38,757 bases of DNA from Halobacteriales archaeon SW_5_70_135 (GTDB taxonomy: Archaea; Halobacteriota; Halobacteria; Halobacteriales; SW-7-71-33), in the NCBI GenBank assembly GCA_003022865.1, contig PXSK01000022.1, positions 1-38,757 of the forward strand, read 5' to 3'. Every line of letters starts with the position of its first letter. The stretch's first letter is position 1. This document shows, piece after piece, positions 1 to 8,937 of the stretch. A program made the position numbers and the translations under genes. The notes beneath the pieces are model-generated. The model was not told where the DNA came from and made no database searches. It saw only the letters and a program-made list of their open reading frames with translations.

Positions 1-1259
1 CACGAGCTGGGGCGGGTTGTCAGGAATATCGTTCCAAGCGTAGATCGCGTCGTCGACCACGACGGGGTTCATGACCGTGCCATCCGGCTCGTACCGCCAT
101 CGCGGCGCTTGCTCGTCGAGGTCGACGGCGACGAGCCCCGACGAGCGGGTGTACGCCGTCTCCGGCGTCACGGCGAGTGTCCCCGTGGTGTCGACCGGAG
201 CCGTCCACCGGACGCGTCGCTCGTCGACGTCGACGGCGTGAATCTGACTCTCGCGGTTCCAGACCGTCGTCACCAGCAGTGTTCGCCCGGCCAGCGCAGC
301 CCCGGCTACCGGCCACCGAAGCGACAGTTCCCACTGCGTCTCGCGCGAGGCGGCGTCGAGTGCGAGCACGCCGCCGCGGTCCCGCTCGGGCGGCCCCGAC
401 GGGATCTCCTCCAGCGAGCCTTTGAAGTAATTGGCGACGGTGACAAACACGCTGGTCCCGTCGGTCACCGGCGCGGCCGCCGTCGCAAAGCCGGGGCCCG
501 GGTGGAGGCGTCGCTGCCACTGCAGGTCGCCGTCGATTCCCACGACCGCGATCGCTATGCCTGCTCCCGCCGTCCGCTGTGAGGTCTCGTGGACGACGAC
601 GTGGTCACCGGCGACTGCCGGGCGTCTGAGGTCTCGGACGACGTCGAAGGCGTCACGTCGCCAGTCGACACTCTCCGACTCGACGTCGACCGCCACCAGG
701 CCGTGATCCGAACGGACGTATGCGACGCCGCCGGCGACGGTGGGCGAGCGGGCGTGGACACGCCAGGGACGCTCGATCCGCTGTCGCCATCGGTGCTCTC
801 CGGTGTCGGCGTCCCAAGCGTGTAGCGTCGTCGTCCCGTCGGCGGTCGCCAGTACGAGCACCCGTCCTCGGTGGACCACGGGCGCCCCGACGGTTCCGGG
901 GTCGTCCGGTACTGCGCGACGCCGGCGGACCGACTCCGCGCTGGGATCGACCACTAGCAGGCGGGCCCGTCCTCCCGATCCGGCCGGCACCGTCGTCACG
1001 TACAGGTGGTCGTCGACGACCGGGCCACGGAGCCGACGCACACCATTGACCTCGATCGACCAGTCTACCGTCGGCTCGCCGCCTGGCCCGGCCGCGTGGG
1101 CGTGTCGGTCGTCGTCGACCGCCTCTGCGTCGACTGGGTGTCCGTCCGACGGGTCTGGCCCCTGGTACCCGGGGCGTCTTCCGAGTTCGATTTTGCACAG
1201 CCGGCTCCCCACAGGAGCGCCGTCGAGGCCATGGCACCGAGGAACCGTCGTCGTTTCAT
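1..1259 (-). pseudogene. PQQ-type beta-propeller lipoprotein, frameshifted and cut by the window edge
   Basis: The start at 1259 gives a Tat-like signal (MKRRRFLGAM) and a lipobox ending in Cys21 (LLWGAGC), so the product would be a lipoprotein on the outer face of the membrane. That frame stops at 1065. From about 1170 a different frame is open without a stop to position 1. It reads as BamB/PQQ-like propeller blades: repeated VDV/VV...W strands such as LHAWDADTGEHRW, LVAVDVESESVDW and IHAVDVDERRVRW. The two frames join if one G is restored in the GGGG run at 1171-1174. This is either a recent frameshift mutation or a base-calling error. The C-terminus lies outside the window. The family binds partners or quinone-like ligands; no specific role can be assigned here. 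Confidence 0.75.
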
Positions 1260-1374
1260 ACTAATTACAAATTAGGGTCGCACCTTGGAATATAAAACAT
1301 TCTGTGTTTAGCATCCAGCTCCTATGATGGCCCGCTGAAAGAATAGAAGGGAAGCGATCTTTGATTTTAATATA

Positions 1375-1735
1375 CTAATGGTCCAAACGTATCTTGACGT
1401 TCGCGATATTTTGTTCCTGTACTGTGGGATCTTGCCAATGGAGGTCACTGTCATCAAGAAAGTTGAGACCTATCATATATGCATCCTTTTGAGTCACCAC
1501 CCCCAATACGTCGGTACCCACTCTGATCGAGATTCCTAACCCAGTAACGTTCTTAACGAAATTTCTGCGATTTTGATTTTAAATCCGGTGATTTCAGTTT
1601 GGTTTTATCATTGAACTCCTTGTCATCTTCATGATGATTATCTATTAATAACTTGTCATAATAAAAGGCCCACTCTTTGGGCACCGGGTTCGATGTCAGG
1701 AGACCGTGATCTCCCGCAATTCATACAGTGCCGCC
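1375..1735 (-). pseudogene. AT-rich decayed coding remnant in a 470-bp gap
   Basis: The gap between the lipoprotein and amidase genes is far more AT-rich than anything else in the window. On the minus strand two abutting frames read like protein. One runs from about 1690 to 1565 (VPKEWAFYYDKLLIDNHHED, then a Lys-rich stretch) to a TAA. The next runs from about 1575 to the TAG at 1375-1377 (GLGISIRVGTDVLGVV, then MIGLNFLDDSDLHWQD). Joining them needs one single-base shift near 1565. No clean start codon is seen and I do not recognise the family. Composition unlike the neighbours and a broken frame suggest the remnant of a horizontally acquired gene. A real but mis-sequenced gene is the alternative. 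Confidence 0.4.
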
Positions 1736-1754
1736 CACCGTCGAACGGTCGCCG

Positions 1755-3203
1755 ATGACCGACGACCCGGACCCCCACCCAGACGCGCTCGCCGTGGTCG
1801 CCGACCGGCTCGGGATCGCCACCGGCCCCGGCGCACACGCCGCCGCCGTCGAGCGGGTGCTCGCGCTCACTGACTCCCTGCCGCCGCACGGCCCCGGGTC
1901 CGGCTCCGGCGTCGCCGCGGCCACGGACGTCCGCGAGGCCGACGACCCCCACGGCGCCTTCCGTCACGAGTTCGACCTCCCGCCGGGCGACGGTCCGCTC
2001 GACCTGCGGCTGGCAGTGAAAGCGAACCTCGCGGTCGCGGGCGTGCCGACGGACTGCGGCGCGAGCGTCGAGCCGGTCGTTCCCGACCGGAGCGCCGCGG
2101 CCGTCGAGCGTCTACGGGTGGAGGGCGCCCGCGTAGTCGCCACGACGACCATGGACGAACTGGCCTACGGCGCGAGCGGCACCACCGGTCGACGGCGCGT
2201 CGAGAACCCCCGGGCGCCGGAGCGTGTCCCGGGGGGCTCCTCCGCGGGGAGTGCGGCGGCAGTCGCCGCCGGTCGCGTGCCGGCGGCGCTCGGCTCCGAC
2301 ACCGCCGGCAGCGTCCGGATCCCGGCGGCCTACTGCGGCGTCGTCGGCCTGAAACCCACCCGCGGCGCCGTCCCCCGCGACGGACTCGTCGACCTGGCGC
2401 CTACGCTCGACCACGTCGGCGTCCTCGCCCGGTCGGTCGAGACTGCGGCACGCGTCTTCGACGCCGTCCGCGCTCCCGACGCCGGCGACGCGCTCGCGGC
2501 CACTACCCGCCGCGGCGTCCCGGACGTCACCGACTCCACGACGTGGCCGGCGGCCGCGGACCTGCGGGTCGGCGTCGTACGACCGGCGACCGAAGACGCC
2601 ACGCCCGGCGTCCGAGCGGCCGTCGACCGCGGGATCGAGGCACTGTCCTCGGCGGGCGCGACCGTCGAGCGTGTCTCCCTACCGGGATGGGACCGCGCCG
2701 CGCCGGCGACGGCACTGCTGATCGGCGCGGAGCTGACAGCGCTCGCGGCGACCGACGGCGTCGTTCCGGGCGCCGCGGGCGGGCCGCCGGCGGTCCGTCT
2801 GTACCGCCGACTCCGCGAGCGGCGGGCACACGGCGACACGCTCCGGCAGGGACTGCTCGCCCACGGCGGCGCCACGGCGGTGACCGACGGCGACAGCTAC
2901 GCCCGGGCGACGGCCGAGCGGGCGGCGGTCACCCGGACCGTCGAGGACTCGCTCGACGGCGCCGACGTGCTCGTGACGCCGACGACGCCGGCGGTCGCCC
3001 CGCACCGCGAGGACGCCGACCCCGCCTCGCTCGACGCGATCCGTCACACGGCGCCGCTGGACTGCGCCGGCCATCCCGCGGTGTCCGTACCTTGCGGGCG
3101 GGCGGACGGCGCGCCGGTCGGCCTGCAGGTCGTCGCCGACCGGGGGGCGGAGGCGACGGCGCTCGCGGCCGCTCGCGTCGTCGAGGAGAGGAGCGACGCC
3201 TGA
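1755..3203 (+). CDS. Amidase (amidase signature family, GatA paralogue)
   Basis: This 482-aa protein carries the Ser-cisSer-Lys machinery of the amidase signature family: Lys89 in LRLAVKANLAVAG, cis-Ser near 162 in PGGSSAGSAAAVAAG, and the nucleophile near Ser186 in GSDTAGSVRIPA, followed by GVVGLKPT. Family members hydrolyse or transfer amide groups. The substrate cannot be told from sequence. The glycine-rich motif has Ala where GatA has Gly (GGSSAGS), and no gatB or gatC is adjacent, so I read it as a stand-alone amidase rather than the tRNA amidotransferase subunit. ATG 1755 (MTDDPDPHPD) is preferred over an in-frame codon 27 nt upstream, because a TATA-like tcatac lies about 33 nt before it. 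The gene ends 1 bp from the converging redoxin gene. Confidence 0.85.
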   Translation: MTDDPDPHPDALAVVADRLGIATGPGAHAAAVERVLALTDSLPPHGPGSGSGVAAATDVREADDPHGAFRHEFDLPPGDGPLDLRLAVKANLAVAGVPTDCGASVEPVVPDRSAAAVERLRVEGARVVATTTMDELAYGASGTTGRRRVENPRAPERVPGGSSAGSAAAVAAGRVPAALGSDTAGSVRIPAAYCGVVGLKPTRGAVPRDGLVDLAPTLDHVGVLARSVETAARVFDAVRAPDAGDALAATTRRGVPDVTDSTTWPAAADLRVGVVRPATEDATPGVRAAVDRGIEALSSAGATVERVSLPGWDRAAPATALLIGAELTALAATDGVVPGAAGGPPAVRLYRRLRERRAHGDTLRQGLLAHGGATAVTDGDSYARATAERAAVTRTVEDSLDGADVLVTPTTPAVAPHREDADPASLDAIRHTAPLDCAGHPAVSVPCGRADGAPVGLQVVADRGAEATALAAARVVEERSDA

Positions 3204-3204
3204 G

Positions 3205-3789
3205 TCAGTCCGCGGACGCCGGCTCGTTGCCCGCCGTCCACTTGATCGAGCAGCCCCGCGAGGGCATGAACTCCAGTTCGACCTCCTCGCCGGCCAGCAC
3301 GCGCTCGACGGCGCCGCGCATGTGGTGTTCGGTGGGCTCCTCGTTGGGGTTGAGCGCGTCGTCCAGGCGGCCGTGGTAGGCGAGTCGCCACGCGCCGTCC
3401 CCGCGGGCGAACAGGAACGGGTCGGGCGTGCAGCGGGCGCCGTACGCCGCCGCGGCCGTCTGGTCCGCGTCGCGCAGGTAGGCCGTGTAGTCCACCCGGC
3501 CGTCGGCGACGTACTCTCGCATCTTCTCGAAGGAGTCTTCGGGGTACTCCTCGGCGTCGTTGGGGTTGATCCCGACGACGGCGAGGTCCTCGTACTCGTC
3601 CGCGAGGTCGTTGAGCGCGTCGAACTTCGCCTTCGCGTACGGGCAGTGGTTACAGGTGAACACCACCAGCAGCGCCCCGTGGTCGGCGAACGTCTCCGGC
3701 GTGTACGTCCCTCCGTCGACGCCCTCCAGCTCGAACTCCGGGGCGACGTCGCCACGCTCTAACTCTTCGATCGATTCCTGTGCTACCAT
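3205..3789 (-). CDS. Thioredoxin-fold redoxin (AhpC/TSA-type) family protein
   Basis: The 194-aa protein has a thioredoxin-like fold: an N-terminal APEFELEGVDGG segment, the active-site region VVFTCNHCPYAKAK (CxxC) near residue 50, a GINPND strand and a late cis-Pro region CTPDPFLFA. Such proteins reduce peroxides or disulfides in the cytoplasm; there is no signal peptide. It also resembles the haloarchaeal thioredoxin-family proteins whose motif is CxHCPY. ATG 3789 (MVAQESIEEL) is chosen because the in-frame codons upstream add a non-conserved, Pro/Arg-rich tail. It converges on the amidase with 1 bp between the stops. The substrate is unknown. Confidence 0.82.
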   Translation of the reverse strand: MVAQESIEELERGDVAPEFELEGVDGGTYTPETFADHGALLVVFTCNHCPYAKAKFDALNDLADEYEDLAVVGINPNDAEEYPEDSFEKMREYVADGRVDYTAYLRDADQTAAAAYGARCTPDPFLFARGDGAWRLAYHGRLDDALNPNEEPTEHHMRGAVERVLAGEEVELEFMPSRGCSIKWTAGNEPASAD

Positions 3790-3984
3790 ACGCGGACGTG
3801 GGGCCGTCGTGAGCAAAGAGGTTCGGGTTCCGCCGGGTGGTAGCGTTCGAATGAGCAGTCACTCGTCGGAGCACTGTCGGTGTGGAGAGGCGGACAGGGC
3901 CGATGGCTCGCCGAGGAAGCCGTTCGAAAGTCTTCGATTCCGTTCTGAGTCCGTGGCCGAGCGCTACTCCGGCGCCGATCCCGT

Positions 3985-3995
3985 GGGTATATGCC
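3985..3995 (+). promoter_or_regulatory. TATA-like box of nurA
   Basis: The sequence gggtatatgcc lies about 29 nt before the ATG at 4019, which fits a leaderless haloarchaeal transcript. The surrounding DNA is GC-rich, so the AT stretch stands out. Confidence 0.5.
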
Positions 3996-4018
3996 CGTCG
4001 GCGCCCGCCCGTCGGTAG

Positions 4019-5266
4019 ATGACGCTCGATCCCGTCCACTTCGAGGGGATCACGCGGCTCTTCCGGCGCGTCGAGCGCGGCCTCGACCGCCGCGAACACC
4101 GCGAGTTCGCCGAGACCGTCTGGGGGGAGTTTCTCGACCCGCTCGTCGAGGGCGACGTGTGCGTCCTCGAACCGATCAGTGAGCAGCGACGCCGCACCGT
4201 CAATGTCGAGGACGTGGCGTTGATCGACCCGCCCTTCCCCACGCGACACGGCCTCGACTCGGGGACGATCAACCCCACGACGTACCGGAACGGGCTCGTC
4301 GTCGACGTCGCACAGGCCGCGATGAGCGCGGTGCCCTCCGACCTGGACCTCCACCGCGCTCGCACGGTGGTGCAGGCCGTACACTCGAACGACGCCACGG
4401 TCGTCTTCGAGGACGAACCCTCCATGTTCGACGACGGCTACGTCGAGGGCCGCGTGCTACACGCCCCGCGGGTGAACCGCTACGAGGGCACCGTCGTCCA
4501 CGAGCTCGCGCTGTACACCGCCGAGAGCGAGCACGCCCTGCGTCAGGCCGGCGTCGTCGAGGACCTGCTCGTACTCGACGGCCCGGTCTACCCGAAGGGG
4601 ATGCTCAACTGGGCCGACCGCTCGCCCGAACTCGCCCAACTGCTCGACGAGGACCGACCGCGTGACGTCGTCGAGAACTACCTCCGCCTGGTCGAGCGCT
4701 TCGTCGAGCGGGACGTGCCGCTGGTGGGCTTCGTGAAGACGCCCGTCTCCCGGGCGATCACCCGCACCGTGCGCGGCCAGCGCGGCGCCGCACCGTGGGT
4801 GAACGACGCCGCCTTCCTCTCGGACGTACTGGAGCGACGCAAGCGCACCGACGACGGCTACGAGCGCCGCACGGACGCCCTCTCGTACACGAACTGGTTC
4901 GTCTCCCGCGGCGGCGCCGACCGGCGGGTCTCCGCCGCGAGCGGGCAGTTCGAGGTCGACCGCGCGCTCCCGCCGGCGTCGTACGAGGTCACCTTCTTCG
5001 CGGTGTACGACCCCCGCGACGACGCGCTCTACCGGGTGGAGGCACCGCGGGCGTTCACCGATGACGCCGACCTTCGCGAGCGGATCGAGCGCCAGGTGCT
5101 CTCGGAGGTCGCCGCCCGGCGCGGACCGCCCCAGGCCGTCGCCAAAGCCGACGAGCTCGCCCGGGTCTCCCGCGAGGAGACTCGGGCGCTGCGGGAGGCC
5201 ATCGGTCAGGCCTTCGACGTCGACCGCGACGCCGGCTACAACGAGCGACGCTGGGACGAGGAGTGA
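4019..5266 (+). CDS. nurA: NurA-type DNA double-strand-break repair nuclease
   Basis: The 415-aa protein starts MTLDPVHFEGITRLF, the start I associate with haloarchaeal NurA. It has the NurA domain spread over its length: acidic residues after a beta strand (VALIDPPFPTRHGLDSG), a conserved GLVVDVAQAAMSAV helix, RYEGTVVHELALYTAE, and a C-terminal VSREETRALREAIGQAFDVD helix. NurA is a 5'-3' nuclease that works with the HerA helicase in end resection with Mre11-Rad50. No herA lies in this window. The gene stands alone between a promoter at about 3990 and a long repeat region. Confidence 0.8.
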   Translation: MTLDPVHFEGITRLFRRVERGLDRREHREFAETVWGEFLDPLVEGDVCVLEPISEQRRRTVNVEDVALIDPPFPTRHGLDSGTINPTTYRNGLVVDVAQAAMSAVPSDLDLHRARTVVQAVHSNDATVVFEDEPSMFDDGYVEGRVLHAPRVNRYEGTVVHELALYTAESEHALRQAGVVEDLLVLDGPVYPKGMLNWADRSPELAQLLDEDRPRDVVENYLRLVERFVERDVPLVGFVKTPVSRAITRTVRGQRGAAPWVNDAAFLSDVLERRKRTDDGYERRTDALSYTNWFVSRGGADRRVSAASGQFEVDRALPPASYEVTFFAVYDPRDDALYRVEAPRAFTDDADLRERIERQVLSEVAARRGPPQAVAKADELARVSREETRALREAIGQAFDVDRDAGYNERRWDEE

Positions 5267-5385
5267 GCGTTCCATACTGAGGCGTAGAGAAGTCTCGGTC
5301 GTCTCAAGTGACGGCGTTGTTATCGTGCAGTCTCGGAGGGCCTCACAGGAGAGCACTCTTGCGTTCTCGGTCTTTTAACGTCGGC

Positions 5386-6040
5386 CCGGAAAGCCCCCGC
5401 CCCGTTCCGGTCACCTTCACTCGCTGCGCTCCTCACTCCATTGCGGTGCTTGCGTCGTGACGCGACCGGAACGCGTCGACCCCTTTCAGTCCCACCCACC
5501 GCACCGCTGCCTCGCCCTCCCCAGCCGCCTCGTTCGCTCGTTGCACTCGCTCACTCGGCCATGGAAAGACGGTCGCTCGCTTCGCTCGTCGTCGCCGGGT
5601 GGCTGCGCCGCCCGGCTGTCTTCGGGCGGAGCCCGAAGGCCAACGGAGGTCTCCTCCGCGCTGCCAGCGGCGCGTAGCGCCTCGCTGCTGCGACCTTCCT
5701 GCTCCCATTCGCTCGCTTCGCTCACTCGTGGGACCCTCGCGCGTTGCTTGCGCGCCCTGCAGCAGGATGCGCCCGGTCGATTCGTGCGAGGTTGGTGAGC
5801 AGGAGCGAACCGACTGAGCACACTCCCGACCGGGCGGGGAGGTGTGGGGAGTGCTCGCTGCTATCACCGGACCTGGCGGAATCGAAGGGCGAGCCGCGCT
5901 CGGCTCGTGTCTGCGGACGCAAGCACTGCAGCGAGCACAGCGAGCGAAGCGCGCCGCGACGCAGACCGGTCGAGCGCGCCGAGGGCTTCGTGGGACCCAT
6001 TGACGGAGCCGAGAACGGCGGAGGGGGGGAGAACCCACGG
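5386..6040 (+). repeat. Gene-free dispersed repeat element, copy A
   Basis: About 780 bp between nurA and the aldo/keto reductase gene hold no convincing gene. Open frames here are mosaics of Arg/Ser/Ala words made by recurring short strings such as ctcgcttcgctc and ctcgctgcgctc. Blocks are shared in the same order and orientation with 33.67-34.0 kb: ggaaagcccccg (about 5387), cagtcccaccc followed by ccgcaccgctgcctcgcc (5481-5535), gcgcgccctgcagcagg followed by tgcgcccggtcga (5734-5780) and cgccgagggcttcg (5977-5990). The block spacing differs, so insertions or deletions have accumulated. No transposase or perfect terminal repeat is seen. Confidence 0.55.
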
Positions 6041-6048
6041 AGGAGAGA

Positions 6049-6882
6049 CTAGTTCCAGGGCGCAAAGCCGGGGTCGACGCGACGGTCGCGGCGGTCGATG
6101 GCGTCGATGCGCTCTACCTCCTCGGCATCCAACTCCAGATCGAGCGAGCGCCAGTTGTCCGCGATGTGGGCACGACCGGTGGCCTTCGGGATCGCCGTCA
6201 CGCCTTTCTCGCGGAGCCACGCCAGACTCACCTGCGCGGCGCTGACGCCGTGGGTCTCGGCGACGTCCGTCAGCACGGGGTCGTCCAGTACCGCGCCGCG
6301 GGCCAGCGGCGAGTAGGCGACGACCTCGACGTCGTGGGCGGCACAGACCTCGCGCAGGTCGCGCTGCGGGAGCAGCGGGTGACACTCGACCTGGTTGGCG
6401 AAGGCCGGCGTGTCGAGCAGGTCGACGGCCTGCTCCAGTTGTGCGGGCTCGAAGTTGCTGACGCCGACGCGCTCGACCAGCCCGCGGTCGACGAGCTCGT
6501 CGAAGGCCGCGAGCGTCTCTCGGGAGTCGTACTCGCGGGCGGGCCAGTGGACGTACAGCAGCTCGACCGCGTCGACACCCAGTCGGTCGAGCGAGGCTTC
6601 CGTCGTGCGGATCACGTCCTCGTACGCGAGATTGTCGATCCACACCTTCGTCGCGAGAAAGACCTCCTCGCGGTCGACGTCGGCGGCGGCGATACCCTCG
6701 CCGACCGCCGCCTCGTTGCCGTAGACCCGGGCGGTGTCGACGTGCCGGTAGCCCGTCTCCAGGGCGGTGCGAACCGAGGCGGCGCACTGCTCGGGGTCGG
6801 TGTTCTCCCAGGTGCCGAGTCCCAGCAGGGGCATCGTCTCGGCGTGCGGTACGTCCTCGGGCGCGGGCAGTGTCTCGGCCAT
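6049..6882 (-). CDS. Aldo/keto reductase
   Basis: The 277-aa protein is an NAD(P)H-dependent TIM-barrel oxidoreductase that reduces aldehydes or ketones in the cytoplasm. The catalytic tetrad is visible: Asp49 and Tyr54 in HVDTARVYGNE, Lys79 in LATKVW and His112 in LLYVHWP. Also typical are GVSNFEPAQLEQ, NQVECHPLLPQ, VVAYSPLARG and the cofactor-binding IPKATGRAHIADN. The start ATG 6882 (MAETLPAPED) is supported by homologue-like length and a ccttttgac box about 28 nt upstream. The stop abuts the repeat-rich gap. The substrate cannot be predicted; the closest general type is the 2,5-diketo-gluconate reductase-like subgroup. Confidence 0.88.
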   Translation of the reverse strand: MAETLPAPEDVPHAETMPLLGLGTWENTDPEQCAASVRTALETGYRHVDTARVYGNEAAVGEGIAAADVDREEVFLATKVWIDNLAYEDVIRTTEASLDRLGVDAVELLYVHWPAREYDSRETLAAFDELVDRGLVERVGVSNFEPAQLEQAVDLLDTPAFANQVECHPLLPQRDLREVCAAHDVEVVAYSPLARGAVLDDPVLTDVAETHGVSAAQVSLAWLREKGVTAIPKATGRAHIADNWRSLDLELDAEEVERIDAIDRRDRRVDPGFAPWN

Positions 6883-6957
6883 CGATCGACGGGAGCGTCC
6901 CGAGGTCAAAAGGCGTTCGCATAGGGAGACGGCCGCCGTGAGACGCGATGCTCGCGC

Positions 6958-8349
6958 TCAGTACTTCGAGTCGGCGCCGCTTGTCTCGTAGATCTCCTCC
7001 ATGATGCGGTCCCGCTCCCGTCGCCAGCGCTCGAAGCCCTCGGGCGACTCGGGGTAGGCGTCGTAGTGGGCCTTCAGCTCGTCGGCCCGACCCTTGATCT
7101 TCCGGAGTTCGTTGAGCGTCCCCCAGTGACCGAAGGTGTCGTACAGCGTCTTCAGCTTCAGCAGCAGGCTCATGCTCGTCGACCCCTTCGAGCCGAGGAC
7201 GTCGACGAGCTTCTGTCCGGGGATGGCCGTCACGATGTCGACGAGCTCCTCGACCTCGTGGGCGCCCGCCCAGACGTTGTAGACGTCCATCGCGGCGAAG
7301 CGCTTGCCGAAGTCGGTCATCACCTGGCGGTTGTACTCCCAGAGGTCGTCCTCGTCCGGGATCGCGCCGTTCAGCGACTCCACGGCACGGCGGGCGGCCC
7401 AGGTGCCCGCCTTCGCCGCGCCGGGGATGCCGCCGCCGGTGGTGGGGTTGACGTGGCCGGCGGCGTCGCCGACGGCGAGAAAGCCCGGCGCCACGGCGGA
7501 GTCGTACGGCCGTCGCGTCGGCAGGGCGCCACCGAGCTTGTCACGCACCTGCGCGCCCCGAAACTCCGGGCGCTCGCGGAGGTCGCGCCGGAGCACGTCG
7601 ACCAGCTCCATCGGTTCCTTGTTCATCTGAAAGCCCAGACCGGCGTTTATCTCCGTCGACGTGCGCGGGAAGTACCAGAGGTAGCCCAGCTCCTGTGTCG
7701 GCTTGAAGACGATGCGGTCGTCCCACTCGACCGGCTCCGGGACGTCTACCACCTCGCGGTACGCCGAGCAGAACTGCTGGTAGGTGACGTTCGTGTCGAA
7801 GGTCGCCTCGTGCAGGTCCGCCTTGTCCTGCAGGATCGACAGCGCACCGGCGGCGTCGACCGTCACCTGTGCGCGGTACTCGACCGAGTCGCCCCGTCGA
7901 ACGGCGCGGACGCCCTCGACCGGTGCCGACTCGTCGTCCGCGTCCGCCTGGACCACGCCCTGGACGACCGTGTCGTAGTGGACGTCCGCGCCGGCGCGTT
8001 CGGCCTCTTCCAACAGCACCTCGCCGTAGCGCTTGCGGTCGAGCACGGCGCCGGGCTCGGGGAAGGGGATGTCAAGCTCCTCGCCGCTCCGTGGGTTCTC
8101 GAAGCGAGCGCCGGTGATCGACTCGTTGGTGAACGACTCCTCGCGGAGGTAGTCGCGGTCGATCACGTTCGGGAACGCCGCCGTCCCCTTGATCGCGTCG
8201 CCGCAGGCGATGTGGCCGGCCTCGTCCTCGGACTTGCGCTCGACTATCACCGCGTTGACACCCTCGTCGGCGGCCGTGGCGGCCGCGAACGCCCCCGCGG
8301 TCCCCCCGCCGACGACCACCACGTCGTACTCGTGGGTCCGCGTCGTCAT
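6958..8349 (-). CDS. Geranylgeranyl reductase family FAD-dependent protein
   Basis: The 463-aa flavoprotein has an N-terminal Rossmann dinucleotide site (DVVVVGGGTAGAFAAATAA), a CGDAIKG segment, the family signature YLWYFPRT near residue 230, and the second FAD motif FLAVGDAAGHVNPTTGGGI. Family members hydrogenate the double bonds of geranylgeranyl chains. In archaea this covers saturation of membrane archaeol precursors and menaquinone side chains. Haloarchaea carry several paralogues, so which substrate this copy uses is open. ATG 8349 follows a tttttacc box about 30 nt upstream, which fits a leaderless transcript. The neighbours do not clarify the role. Confidence 0.83.
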   Translation of the reverse strand: MTTRTHEYDVVVVGGGTAGAFAAATAADEGVNAVIVERKSEDEAGHIACGDAIKGTAAFPNVIDRDYLREESFTNESITGARFENPRSGEELDIPFPEPGAVLDRKRYGEVLLEEAERAGADVHYDTVVQGVVQADADDESAPVEGVRAVRRGDSVEYRAQVTVDAAGALSILQDKADLHEATFDTNVTYQQFCSAYREVVDVPEPVEWDDRIVFKPTQELGYLWYFPRTSTEINAGLGFQMNKEPMELVDVLRRDLRERPEFRGAQVRDKLGGALPTRRPYDSAVAPGFLAVGDAAGHVNPTTGGGIPGAAKAGTWAARRAVESLNGAIPDEDDLWEYNRQVMTDFGKRFAAMDVYNVWAGAHEVEELVDIVTAIPGQKLVDVLGSKGSTSMSLLLKLKTLYDTFGHWGTLNELRKIKGRADELKAHYDAYPESPEGFERWRRERDRIMEEIYETSGADSKY

Positions 8350-8576
8350 TTGATCGCTCTATCGGGTCCGACGGTAAAAACTGGTCGACTCGACGGTCCG
8401 ACGACCGGAACGCCCCTCTCGGCCCACGGCAGGGCTCTCCGCGCCGGCCCCACAGTCACGCTCGCGACCCGCCAACGCTCGCGAGTCTGCGGTCGGACGC
8501 CGGGTCGGTCCGCCGGAGCGCGGGAGTTCGCGGGACTCCGGGAGTGCAGACCGGGCGGAAAACGAGTCGGCGGGCG

Positions 8577-8897
8577 TCAGTACAGCTCGCCGCCGGTGGG
8601 GACCTCCTCGTCGGGGGTCACGAGGACGGGCGTGCCGTCCTCGCCGGGCACGCCGACGGTGAGCGCCTCGCTCTCGAAGCCCGCGATGTTCACGAGGTCC
8701 AGGTCGGTCACACAGAGCACCTGCCGGCCGGGAAGGTCGGCGGCGTCGTGGTGATAGCCGAGCTGGGCGGCCGACTGCAGTTCGCGATCGCCGAGGTCGA
8801 GCCACAGCTTCACCATCTCCGGCTTGCGGGTCTCGGGGAACGGCTCGGCGCGGTCGATCCGGGCGACCTCGATCGTGCGCTCGAAGACGTCTGGCAT
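8577..8897 (-). CDS. csaA: CsaA-like tRNA-binding domain protein
   Basis: The 106-aa protein is a single OB-fold of the CsaA/EMAP tRNA-binding type: IEVARIDRAEPFPETRKPEMVKL at the N-terminus, SAAQLGYHHDAADLPGRQVL in the middle, and a conserved NIAGFESEALTVGVPG loop. Bacterial CsaA is a dimer with chaperone- and tRNA-binding activity, and the same fold is the C-terminal domain of some methionyl-tRNA synthetases. This copy stands alone. It follows the L15e gene on the same strand with about 100 bp between, and a gttacttgc box lies about 30 nt before its ATG. Confidence 0.8.
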   Translation of the reverse strand: MPDVFERTIEVARIDRAEPFPETRKPEMVKLWLDLGDRELQSAAQLGYHHDAADLPGRQVLCVTDLDLVNIAGFESEALTVGVPGEDGTPVLVTPDEEVPTGGELY

Positions 8898-8937
8898 ACC
8901 CGTCGCTGGCGGAGCGAGGGCAAGTAACTGTCGCGAG

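Noticed and set aside
1728-1754. Longer N-terminus for the amidase
   Set aside because: The nine extra residues are not family-like, and the better TATA spacing supports ATG 1755.
3851-4018. A 55-codon plus-strand frame with a CRCGE motif directly before nurA
   Set aside because: It spans the nurA promoter, its C-terminal part reads like random GC-rich translation and only one Cys pair is present. Not enough to call a gene.
5433-6065. Long open frames on both strands in the nurA-aldo/keto reductase gap
   Set aside because: Their translations are Arg/Ser/Ala words generated by the repeated ctcgct-type strings and no family resemblance is visible. Treated as a non-coding repeat region.
7066-8754. 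A 562-codon plus-strand frame opposite the geranylgeranyl reductase gene
   Set aside because: It is the antisense shadow of a gene with strong FAD and family motifs and is rich in RR/GG/VD runs typical of such shadows.
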